From Desulfobacterales bacterium (GTDB lineage: Bacteria; Desulfobacterota; Desulfobulbia; Desulfobulbales; BM004), in the NCBI GenBank assembly GCA_030621655.1, contig JAUXHH010000108.1, positions 1-5,823 on the forward strand: a stretch of DNA of 5,823 nt, in the 5' to 3' direction. This document shows positions 1 to 5,179 of this stretch, one piece after another. Positions within the stretch are counted from its first letter, which is position 1. Each line of letters starts with the position of its first letter. The translations under genes and the position numbers were made by a program. Under the pieces are notes generated by a model that was not told the origin of the DNA, searched no databases, and was given only the letters and a program-made list of their open reading frames with translations.

Positions 1-786
1 ACCGTCGAAACCCTGCGGGAGAAAAACGGTGAACTCTATGCAGCATTGGTTCACGATACGGGACTCAAAGAAAGTGAAATAGAGGAGTGGCAAAAAGCTG
101 CTGACTCCATGTACATCCCCTTTGATGAGGAAAAGTCCATTCATCCCCAGGACGATGATTTTCTCAATAAAGAGGTCTGGGATTTTGAAAACACCCCTCT
201 GGAAAAATATCCCCTTCTTCTCCATTTTCACCCGCTTGTCATCTATCGCTACCAGGTCATTAAACAGGCAGATGTGACGCTGGCCATGTACCTGCTCGGC
301 CACGAATTCACCTTGGAGCAGAAGAAGAGTAATTTCGACTATTATGATCCTCTGACCACCGGGGATTCCTCCCTGTCAGCCTGTATTGAAAGCATCCTTG
401 CCTGGGAGTTGGGATACGATGAAAAGGCCAGGAACTATTTCAGATATTCCCTTGTTATGGATCTTGCCGATGTGGGTGGCAACGTAAAGGATGGAGTGCA
501 TATTGCCTCCATGGGTGGAACGTGGATGGCAATTGTATACGGAATTGCCGGTTTACGTGATTGGGACGGCCGAATTTCTTTTATGCCGAAACTGCCGGAA
601 AAGGCCTGTCGGTTGAATTTCAAATTGACGGTCCAAAACCGGCTGCTCGAGTTTGAAATATTAAAGGAGAGTGTCACGTATATACTTAAAGAGGGTGATG
701 ACCTGACCATTTACCATTTTGATGAAGAAATAAATCTTACAAAGGAAACTCCGGTAAAGAGAGGATTGACCTGCACATTAGAGTAG
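1..786 (+). CDS. Glycoside hydrolase family 65 disaccharide phosphorylase, C-terminal part (5' end outside window)
   Basis: The frame is open from base 1, so the gene begins upstream; 261 codons are visible, ending in TAG at 784-786. GH65 enzymes are inverting phosphorylases that split alpha-linked disaccharides (maltose, trehalose, kojibiose, nigerose) with phosphate into beta-glucose 1-phosphate and a sugar, in the cytoplasm. Family signatures seen: VIKQADV (Lys-Gln at visible residues 88-89, the conserved substrate-contacting pair of maltose phosphorylase), GDSSLS (about 121-126) and HIASMGGTW (His 167), the latter two in the phosphate-binding part of the (alpha/alpha)6 barrel. The last 75 or so residues, from RISFMPKLP onward, match the small beta-rich C-terminal domain. 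The catalytic general-acid Glu should lie just before the left edge, so integrity and substrate cannot be judged; family members are about 750-800 residues. A TTG at 46 is not a credible start because homology continues upstream. No clear terminator follows. Confidence 0.88.
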   Translation, partial: TVETLREKNGELYAALVHDTGLKESEIEEWQKAADSMYIPFDEEKSIHPQDDDFLNKEVWDFENTPLEKYPLLLHFHPLVIYRYQVIKQADVTLAMYLLGHEFTLEQKKSNFDYYDPLTTGDSSLSACIESILAWELGYDEKARNYFRYSLVMDLADVGGNVKDGVHIASMGGTWMAIVYGIAGLRDWDGRISFMPKLPEKACRLNFKLTVQNRLLEFEILKESVTYILKEGDDLTIYHFDEEINLTKETPVKRGLTCTLE

Positions 787-795
787 CGCTTAAAT
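766..795 (+). promoter_or_regulatory. Weak candidate sigma-70 promoter for the VOC gene
   Basis: TTGACC (766-771) is followed after 18 bases by TTAAAT (790-795). The -35 is a good match and the -10 matches four of six consensus positions. It straddles the stop of the GH65 gene and would give a leader of roughly 75 bases for the gene at 877. This is pattern matching only; read-through from the GH65 gene is equally possible because no terminator separates them. Confidence 0.25.
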
Positions 796-876
796 GACTC
801 TCGTGTTTCTTAGTATACCAAAAGTGAAAAGACAGAAGGAACAATACAATTTCATCTCACCCAGGGATAAATAATT

Positions 877-1269
877 ATGAATACAATAGAATTATCAACC
901 TGTTTCTGTACAAATAACGTCACAGCTTGTAAGCAATTTTACCAAAGATACTTCTCAGCAAAAATTACCTTTGATTGTGGCTGGTATCTTAATATGAGTA
1001 TTGGTGAAGCGGGTGCCACAATTCAGTTTATGGAACCACAAGGTGAAATGGAGACATACACCGGCACGGGAATCACCTTGAATTTTCAGGTTAACGATGT
1101 AGATGCAGAATATAAGCGTTTAATGGATGCAGGTTTACAAGAGGCAATGCCGTTAGAAGATCATCCCTGGGGAGATCGTGGTTTTTCCGTAATTGATCCA
1201 ATAGGTACTTCTGTTTACATCTATTCGGATCGTGAGCCATCAGAGGAATTTAGTCAATTTTATGTATGA
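877..1269 (+). CDS. VOC-superfamily (glyoxalase/bleomycin-resistance-like) protein
   Basis: A complete 130-residue protein with the paired beta-alpha-beta-beta-beta modules of the vicinal oxygen chelate fold: module one about residues 3-53 (ending TIQFMEP) and module two about 66-117 (GITLNFQVNDVDAEYKRL, then PWGDRGFSVIDPIG at 97-110, a typical VOC ending). The length is normal for a single-domain member. The residues that usually bind metal in glyoxalase I-type enzymes are not evident: the second-module first strand has Asn/Phe instead of His, and the last strand reads VYIYS without Glu. Glyoxalase activity is therefore unlikely; ligand binding or drug sequestration is possible but unproven. 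The start ATG has a modest AGGGA 8 bases upstream. Codons are A+T-rich compared with cooS (21 G+C in bases 901-960), which hints at separate acquisition. No neighbour reveals its substrate. Confidence 0.85.
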   Translation: MNTIELSTCFCTNNVTACKQFYQRYFSAKITFDCGWYLNMSIGEAGATIQFMEPQGEMETYTGTGITLNFQVNDVDAEYKRLMDAGLQEAMPLEDHPWGDRGFSVIDPIGTSVYIYSDREPSEEFSQFYV

Positions 1270-1313
1270 TATTACTTGGATATTTGAGGTCATTGATCCT
1301 GTTGGGAGAGGAG

Positions 1314-1352
1314 ATGGCGCAAGTAGATAGTGGTATTACTTTTATACGATGA
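1314..1352 (+). other. 12-codon leader ORF coupled to the PAS-LuxR gene (ATGA overlap)
   Basis: A purine-rich GGGAGAGGAG (1304-1313) directly precedes ATG 1314, which opens a 12-codon frame (MAQVDSGITFIR). Its TGA (1350-1352) overlaps the ATG of the PAS-LuxR gene (1349-1351) as ATGA. The PAS-LuxR start itself has no Shine-Dalgarno, and an in-frame TAG at 1328-1330 rules out any further upstream start. Translation of the leader with re-initiation at the overlap would explain how the main gene is expressed. The GGGAG core sits 5 bases from the leader ATG, a workable spacing. The peptide has no recognisable motif. Confidence 0.45.
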
Positions 1353-2368
1353 TGGGCAGCCAATCAAAAAAAGAACAAAATGCAATAAGAGAATTGGCAC
1401 TGTTACGTCAACAGATTGCCAAGCTGGAATCCCTTGACAGTAATAGGAAGAGAACCGAGGAGAAATTACGCGAAAGTGAAGAGAAATACAAAACCATAAC
1501 CGATGCCGCCACAGCTGCCATAGTCATGATCGATGGCCGGGGGAAGATTGTTTTTTGGAACCCGGCGGCAGAAAGAATTTTTGGCTACACCGTTGAGGAA
1601 GCCATTGGCAAAGAACTTCATCTTCTGATGGCACCGGAAAGATACCATGCCCAGTATCGTAAAGGCTTTCAAAGGTTCAAGGCAGAGGGACATGGACCAT
1701 TTATCAAGAACATTATCGAACTGACAGCGGCGCGCAGGGATGGAACGGAATTTCCCATAGGGCTATCTCTATCTGCTATCAAAATCAAGGGGCAGTGGAA
1801 TAGCATAGGAATTGTCCGGGATATTACAGAACGTAAAAATGCCGAAGAGGCATTGCGTCGAGCCCACGATGAACTTGAAAAACGTGTTGCCGAACGAACG
1901 GCGGAACTGGTTGAAGCCAACCGCGAGCTTGAACAGCAGACCCTGGAGCTTGCAGAAGCTAACACCGCCTTGAAGGTTTTATTGCGACAGTGTGGTGATG
2001 CCAGGCAGGATCTGGAAGGGAAAATGTTGGCTACCATTAACGAACTGGTCATGCCTCATCTGGATCGTCTGTCCATGCGGCTTGCCAGTAGTGAAGAAAG
2101 TGTTTTTATCAAAATAATCAAGAATAATCTGGAGCAGATCACCTCATCTTTTTCCCAGAAATTGACCGCTAAGGCCCGCAATTTAACCCCGCGTGAAATC
2201 CAAATTGCCGATTTTATCCGGAACGGTCACTCCACAAAGGAAATCGCCGACCTGCTGAAAGTTTCCCAGACTACAATTGAAACCTACCGGGCGAGTCTTC
2301 GCAAGAAGCTCTCCATCACCAATAAAAAAGTAAACCTGCAGACCTACCTGCACTCACTTCAAACGTAA
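1349..2368 (+). CDS. PAS domain / coiled-coil / LuxR-type HTH transcriptional regulator
   Basis: A 339-residue predicted cytoplasmic regulator with no membrane span or signal peptide. Order: N-terminal coiled coil (about 8-46), PAS domain (about 42-163; typical IVFWNPAAERIFGY, then GIVRDITERK at the end), a long helical linker (about 164-215, with EKRVAERTAEL), a conserved connecting region (about 216-273) and a C-terminal LuxR/GerE helix-turn-helix (about 274-335; LTPREIQIADFI, STKEIADLLKVSQTTIETYRASLRKKL). No histidine-kinase domain or receiver domain is present, so the PAS domain probably senses a signal directly and alters DNA binding. This architecture, including an ending rich in KKVNLQTYL, is common in Desulfobacterota. 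The PAS ligand cannot be told from sequence. It lies upstream of cooS in the same direction, but 240 bases with their own promoter-like elements separate them, so control of cooS is only a possibility. The start is chosen at the first ATG of ATGATG; see the leader ORF for how it may be translated. Confidence 0.9.
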   Translation: MMGSQSKKEQNAIRELALLRQQIAKLESLDSNRKRTEEKLRESEEKYKTITDAATAAIVMIDGRGKIVFWNPAAERIFGYTVEEAIGKELHLLMAPERYHAQYRKGFQRFKAEGHGPFIKNIIELTAARRDGTEFPIGLSLSAIKIKGQWNSIGIVRDITERKNAEEALRRAHDELEKRVAERTAELVEANRELEQQTLELAEANTALKVLLRQCGDARQDLEGKMLATINELVMPHLDRLSMRLASSEESVFIKIIKNNLEQITSSFSQKLTAKARNLTPREIQIADFIRNGHSTKEIADLLKVSQTTIETYRASLRKKLSITNKKVNLQTYLHSLQT

Positions 2369-2409
2369 TCGCTCACTAAGGGCGGAAGAGATCGAAACAA
2401 CTCAGGCCT

Positions 2410-2436
2410 GTAAGCGCTTATCTGGTGAACGCTTAC
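2410..2436. repeat. Inverted repeat GTAAGCG-N13-CGCTTAC
   Basis: Seven bases at 2410-2416 pair perfectly with 2430-2436 across 13 bases, and the left arm is also part of a 10-bp palindrome TAAGCGCTTA (2411-2420). There is no T-run directly after it, so it is a poor intrinsic terminator; it could be an operator or a 3'-UTR hairpin of the PAS-LuxR gene. A small stem AAACT/AGTTT (2441-2454) followed by T-rich sequence might end that transcript instead, but it is weak. Confidence 0.35.
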
Positions 2437-2485
2437 CTTCAAACTGACTAGTTTTTCTCCTTACTTTTTCGTCTTTCTTTCCACA

Positions 2486-2551
2486 TTGACGGTTGCTTTT
2501 TTTCAGTGCAAAATCTAATGATTGAAATCCGTTTTTTATAATCCGGATTAT
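2486..2551 (+). promoter_or_regulatory. Candidate cooS promoter region with a 14-bp palindrome (2538-2551)
   Basis: Several overlapping signals precede cooS. TTGACG (2486-2491), 17 bases, then CAAAAT (2509-2514) is one possible sigma-70 promoter. A second is a perfect TATAAT (2537-2542) with no good -35 at normal spacing. A third is TTGAAA (2522-2527), 18 bases, then GATTAT (2546-2551). The perfect palindrome ATAATCCGGATTAT (2538-2551) covers the -10 of the second and third choices and would lie just downstream of the start for the first. An additional half-site AATCCG stands at 2526-2531. This suggests a regulated start, most simply a repressor-type operator. The palindrome does not resemble the known CooA site pattern (TGTCA-N6-CGACA). 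Which promoter is used cannot be decided from sequence. Confidence 0.4.
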
Positions 2552-2596
2552 TCACGATGTTATGGATAATCTGCGGTTGGTCACAATGATTAATAC

Positions 2597-2602
2597 AGGA
2601 GG
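2597..2602 (+). promoter_or_regulatory. Shine-Dalgarno that fixes the cooS start
   Basis: A perfect AGGAGG sits 7 bases before ATG 2610. The frame can be extended to ATG codons at 2562 and 2586, but neither has a ribosome binding site of comparable quality. The added 16 residues would be encoded partly by this Shine-Dalgarno sequence itself. Confidence 0.85.
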
Positions 2603-2609
2603 AACGATC

Positions 2610-4490
2610 ATGGCAGAAGAACAAGAATTTAATGTAGAAAAGATGTCAATACATCAGGATGCCCGGGCCATGCTTATCAAGGCAAAAAAGGATGGTGTTG
2701 AGACGGCCTGGGACAGGCTAAAACAACAGACGCCACATTGCAATTTCTGCGAACTCGGTCTCTCCTGCCGAAACTGCACCATGGGGCCCTGCCGGATCAG
2801 CAAGAAAGCTCCCTTGGGTGTCTGCGGTGCCAATGCCGATGTGGTCGTTGCCCGTAATTTTGGCCGTTTTGTGACCGGGGGCTCTGCCGGTCATTCCGAC
2901 CATGGTCGTGATTGTATCGAAGCCCTGCATGCCGTGGCACACGGACTCACCAAGGATTATACCATCAAGGATGAAGCCAAGCTGCTCCGCATTGCCAATG
3001 AATTGGGGCTTGCCACCGAAGGGCGCTCAATCCTGGATGTTGCCAAGGATTTAAGCGATGAATTTTATTCAAACTACGGCAGCCTCCGTACAGAGCTTTC
3101 TTTTTTATGCCGGGTTCCGGAAAAACGAAAGCAAATATGGAAAAATCTTGGCATTACCCCCCGTGGCGTTGATCGTGAAATTGCCGAGATGATGCACCGC
3201 ACCCATATGGGTTGTGACAATGATGCTGCCAACACCATGCTGCACAGTGCCCGTACCTGTCTGGCCGATGGCTGGGCCGGCTCAATGATCGCCACTGAGA
3301 TTTCGGATATTCTGTTCGGAACGCCAAGCCCCAGAAAATCCAAAGCGAACCTCGGTGTTATCAAAGAGGATCAGGTCAATATCCTGGTACATGGCCATAA
3401 CCCTATTGTCTCAGAGAAAATTGTCGAAGCGGTCAACGACCCTGAACTCATTGCCTTAGCCAAGGAAAAAGGAGCTGCCGGCATCAACCTGGCAGGACTT
3501 TGTTGTACAGGCAATGAGTTGATGATGCGCCAAGGCATTCCCATGGCTGGAAACCATCTGATGACAGAGTTGGCTATCGTCACCGGCGCGGTAGAACTCA
3601 TCGTCGTTGATTATCAGTGCATCATGCCCAGCCTGGTAACTGTTGGAGATTGTTACCACACCAAGATGATCACCACCGCCGACAAGGCAAAATTTACCGG
3701 GGCCGAGCATGTAAAATTTGAGATGCATAACGGTATGGCTCAGGCGCGTAAGGTTGTTCGTATGGCCATTGAGCGTTTTCCATTACGCAATAAAGATCGG
3801 GTTGAAATCCCCCAAGGGACGATTGAACTGGTTACCGGATTTTCAAACGAAGCCCTCCTGGCTGCACTGGGCGGCACCCTGACGCCATTAATTGATGCGA
3901 TCAAGGCAGGGAAGGTCAGGGGAGCGGTTGCCATCGTCGGCTGTAATAATCCCAAGTACAAACAGGATTATTGCAATGTCAACCTGACCAAAGAACTCAT
4001 CAAAAAAGATATTCTGGTACTGGTGACGGGTTGTGTTACCACCGCCACCGGTAAGGCAGGACTTTTGGTTCCGGAGGCTATTGATATGGCGGGACCGGGC
4101 CTCAAGGAGATTTGTGGTTCTTTAGGTATTCCTCCGGTCCTCCATATGGGCAGTTGTGTTGATAATGCGCGAATACTGCAACTTGCCGCCCTCCTTGCCA
4201 ATGAACTTGGGACAGATATTTCCGACCTGCCGCTGGCCGGGTCATCCCCGGAATGGTATTCGGAGAAAGCCGCCGCCATTGGCACCTACTGTGTTGCCTC
4301 CGGCATTTACACACACCTCGGCCATCCTCCCAACATTACCGGCTCCGAAATGGTGACCAACCTGGCTATTGAAGGACTCGACAGTCTCCTCGGTGCCTGC
4401 TTCGGCATTGAGCCGGACCCATTCAAGGCTGCTGAACTTATTGATAAGCGGATCAGGACAAAACGGCAGGCGCTTGGTTTAGAGCCGTGA
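2610..4490 (+). CDS. cooS: Anaerobic Ni-Fe carbon monoxide dehydrogenase, catalytic subunit
   Basis: A 626-residue cytoplasmic enzyme, normal length for CooS, catalysing CO + H2O to CO2 + 2H+ + 2e- as a homodimer. Cluster ligands by comparison with Carboxydothermus CODH-II: B-cluster [4Fe-4S] Cys 53, 56, 61, 72; C-cluster Ni-Fe-S His 263, Cys 299 (next to Cys 298), Cys 337, Cys 445, Cys 475, Cys 516; catalytic His 95 (AGHSDH) and Lys 553 (SEKAAAIG). The inter-subunit D-cluster motif is Cys 44-X2-Cys 47, with Ser 52 where CODH-II has its second D-cluster Cys. This is the CX2C form linked to a [2Fe-2S] D-cluster in Desulfovibrio vulgaris CODH. No N-terminal extension or ACS fusion is present, so it is a monofunctional CooS. 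No cooF ferredoxin, cooC nickel-insertion ATPase, hydrogenase or acs gene adjoins it, so its electron partner and maturation factor must be encoded elsewhere. The start is set by AGGAGG at 2597-2602. Confidence 0.97.
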   Translation: MAEEQEFNVEKMSIHQDARAMLIKAKKDGVETAWDRLKQQTPHCNFCELGLSCRNCTMGPCRISKKAPLGVCGANADVVVARNFGRFVTGGSAGHSDHGRDCIEALHAVAHGLTKDYTIKDEAKLLRIANELGLATEGRSILDVAKDLSDEFYSNYGSLRTELSFLCRVPEKRKQIWKNLGITPRGVDREIAEMMHRTHMGCDNDAANTMLHSARTCLADGWAGSMIATEISDILFGTPSPRKSKANLGVIKEDQVNILVHGHNPIVSEKIVEAVNDPELIALAKEKGAAGINLAGLCCTGNELMMRQGIPMAGNHLMTELAIVTGAVELIVVDYQCIMPSLVTVGDCYHTKMITTADKAKFTGAEHVKFEMHNGMAQARKVVRMAIERFPLRNKDRVEIPQGTIELVTGFSNEALLAALGGTLTPLIDAIKAGKVRGAVAIVGCNNPKYKQDYCNVNLTKELIKKDILVLVTGCVTTATGKAGLLVPEAIDMAGPGLKEICGSLGIPPVLHMGSCVDNARILQLAALLANELGTDISDLPLAGSSPEWYSEKAAAIGTYCVASGIYTHLGHPPNITGSEMVTNLAIEGLDSLLGACFGIEPDPFKAAELIDKRIRTKRQALGLEP

Positions 4491-4544
4491 TCTCCATTAA
4501 ATGAAGATTTGAAGCAAAAGGTGGTTATTTGTGTCGGATATAAA

Positions 4545-4581
4545 AAAGAGGGGTGGTTTATGTATCAAACCACCCCTCTTT
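4545..4581. terminator. Bidirectional intrinsic terminator between cooS and the convergent small gene
   Basis: A perfect 15-bp stem (4545-4559 with 4567-4581; core GAGGGGTGG/CCACCCCTC) encloses a 7-base loop. On the minus strand the stem is followed by six T residues (complement of A 4542-4547), a strong terminator for the 48-codon gene ending at 4629. On the plus strand only three T residues close the stem and then AAAGG follows, so it should work less well for cooS, whose stop lies 54 bases upstream. Confidence 0.88.
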
Positions 4582-4628
4582 AAAGGACATCACCCTCTTC
4601 GTCCAATATATAAAAATCAAGCTAAAAA

Positions 4629-4775
4629 TTAACCCATCATGTGAGAAAGTACCTGTAACCAGCCACTAAGGAACCATATGCCTAATATCGCCCCGCCTCC
4701 CATTAGAAATCCCATGAAAGCCATACCTAAGGTCATCATTTCCCGTTCCTGAAATTGTTTTGCATGTTCTGTCAT
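4629..4775 (-). CDS. Small Gly/Met-rich single-span membrane protein, 48 residues, function unknown
   Basis: A short minus-strand gene that automatic length cut-offs would miss. AGGAGG (complement of 4783-4788) lies 7 bases before the ATG at 4775, and the TAA (4629-4631) is followed 47 bases later by a strong terminator, so the unit has all parts of a real gene. The protein begins with a charged, soluble-looking segment of 12 residues (MTEHAKQFQERE). One hydrophobic helix follows at about 15-37, rich in Gly and Met (GFLMGGGAILGIWFL), then a short amphipathic tail ending in HMMG. The Gly spacing resembles helix-packing motifs, which suggests pairing with itself or a larger membrane protein. 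There is no signal-peptidase site. I do not recognise the family. It is transcribed from its own likely sigma-54 promoter, downstream of the dsrP gene but separated from it by a terminator. It could be an accessory of a respiratory complex or a membrane-stress protein; neither is shown. Confidence 0.75.
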   Translation of the reverse strand: MTEHAKQFQEREMMTLGMAFMGFLMGGGAILGIWFLSGWLQVLSHMMG

Positions 4776-4858
4776 TTTGTAACCTCCTGCAGCAGTATTC
4801 TGTTAGCTATTTCCTTTAATCCTCTGTTTATGGGAAAGCTGGTTTTGTATAAAAAAAA

Positions 4859-4873
4859 GCAAAACACGTGCCA
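4859..4873 (-). promoter_or_regulatory. Sigma-54 (-24/-12) promoter for the small membrane protein gene
   Basis: Read on the minus strand, the element is TGGCACGTGTTTTGC followed by a T-run: an exact match to the sigma-54 consensus TGGCAC-N5-TTGC with correct GG-to-GC spacing. A rough count for ten fixed bases gives about 0.01 chance occurrences in both strands of this window. Transcription would start near 4847, leaving a leader of about 70 bases before the ATG at 4775. Sigma-54 promoters need an ATP-dependent enhancer-binding protein, and repeated GTGATAT half-sites lie at the expected distance upstream. Confidence 0.72.
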
Positions 4874-4960
4874 TTTTGGATAAATATGAAAATGTCGAGT
4901 TGTTTTGAATCGTTAAACAATAATCCGTATTCTGGGGAACATGGGGATTTGGATGATTTT

Positions 4961-5019
4961 GTGATATGACCAGATAAATTGTTGGCCATATCACCAGTTG
5001 GAGATGAAAAAAGTGATAT
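4961..5019. promoter_or_regulatory. Three GTGATAT half-sites: candidate enhancer-binding-protein site
   Basis: GTGATATGACC (4961-4971) and GGCCATATCAC (4984-4994) form an 11-bp inverted repeat with one mismatch and a 12-base spacer. A third half-site, GTGATAT at 5013-5019, repeats the left arm. Measured on the minus strand, the sites lie about 115-170 bases upstream of the predicted sigma-54 start near 4847, the usual range for activator binding. The regulator is not identified in this window. Confidence 0.42.
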
Positions 5020-5147
5020 CAAAGGTATCCAAACTTTAGCTGCTGCTGAAAATTTCAAAGGATCGGAACAGATGGCTGCATTGGTTATGCAGGGTGAGAA
5101 AGCGCTATGGATTACCAATATTAAATTACATGGTCACCGATCCAAAG

Positions 5148-5179
5148 AAAAAGGCAGGGGAGACACCCTGCCTTTTTTT
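5148..5179. terminator. Bidirectional intrinsic terminator after the dsrP-type gene
   Basis: A 12-bp perfect stem AAAAAGGCAGGG (5148-5159) with CCCTGCCTTTTT (5166-5177) and a 6-base loop. On the minus strand it ends in a T5 run and lies about 28 bases past the TAA at 5207-5209, so it closes the dsr-side operon. On the plus strand it ends in seven T residues, an equally good or better signal, though no confident plus-strand gene precedes it. Confidence 0.88.

Noticed and set aside
2480..2505. Sigma-54 promoter for cooS from GGTTGCTTTTT
   Set aside because: A TTGCT-like -12 is present but no GG at the required distance upstream, unlike the clear element at 4859-4873.
2450..2560. CooA- or CRP-type binding site upstream of cooS
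   Set aside because: No TGTCA-N6-CGACA or TGTGA-N6-TCACA pattern was found in this interval.
2557..2589. Ten-codon frame MLWIICGWSQ before cooS as a Trp attenuator leader
   Set aside because: No Shine-Dalgarno, no terminator/antiterminator structure recognised after it, and no link between cooS and tryptophan.
2562..2609. Sixteen-residue N-terminal extension of CooS from ATG 2562 (or from ATG 2586)
   Set aside because: A perfect AGGAGG at 2597-2602 sits 7 bases before ATG 2610, and the extension would translate through that ribosome binding site; the shorter form has the normal family N-terminus.
3074..4285. Several 70-105 residue minus-strand frames inside cooS, and similar ones inside the GH65 and PAS-LuxR genes
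   Set aside because: They lie antisense to well-supported conserved genes and have no start signals or recognisable domains.
4961..4994. The hairpin at the in-frame TGA as a bacterial SECIS element
   Set aside because: The apical loop begins only 2 bases after the TGA, far closer than bacterial SECIS spacing, and the loop AGATAAATTGTT lacks the usual early G; the repeat fits a protein-binding site better.
4828..5118. 96-residue minus-strand frame in the intergenic region
   Set aside because: No ribosome binding site, composition typical of a shadow frame, and it runs across the sigma-54 promoter and activator sites.
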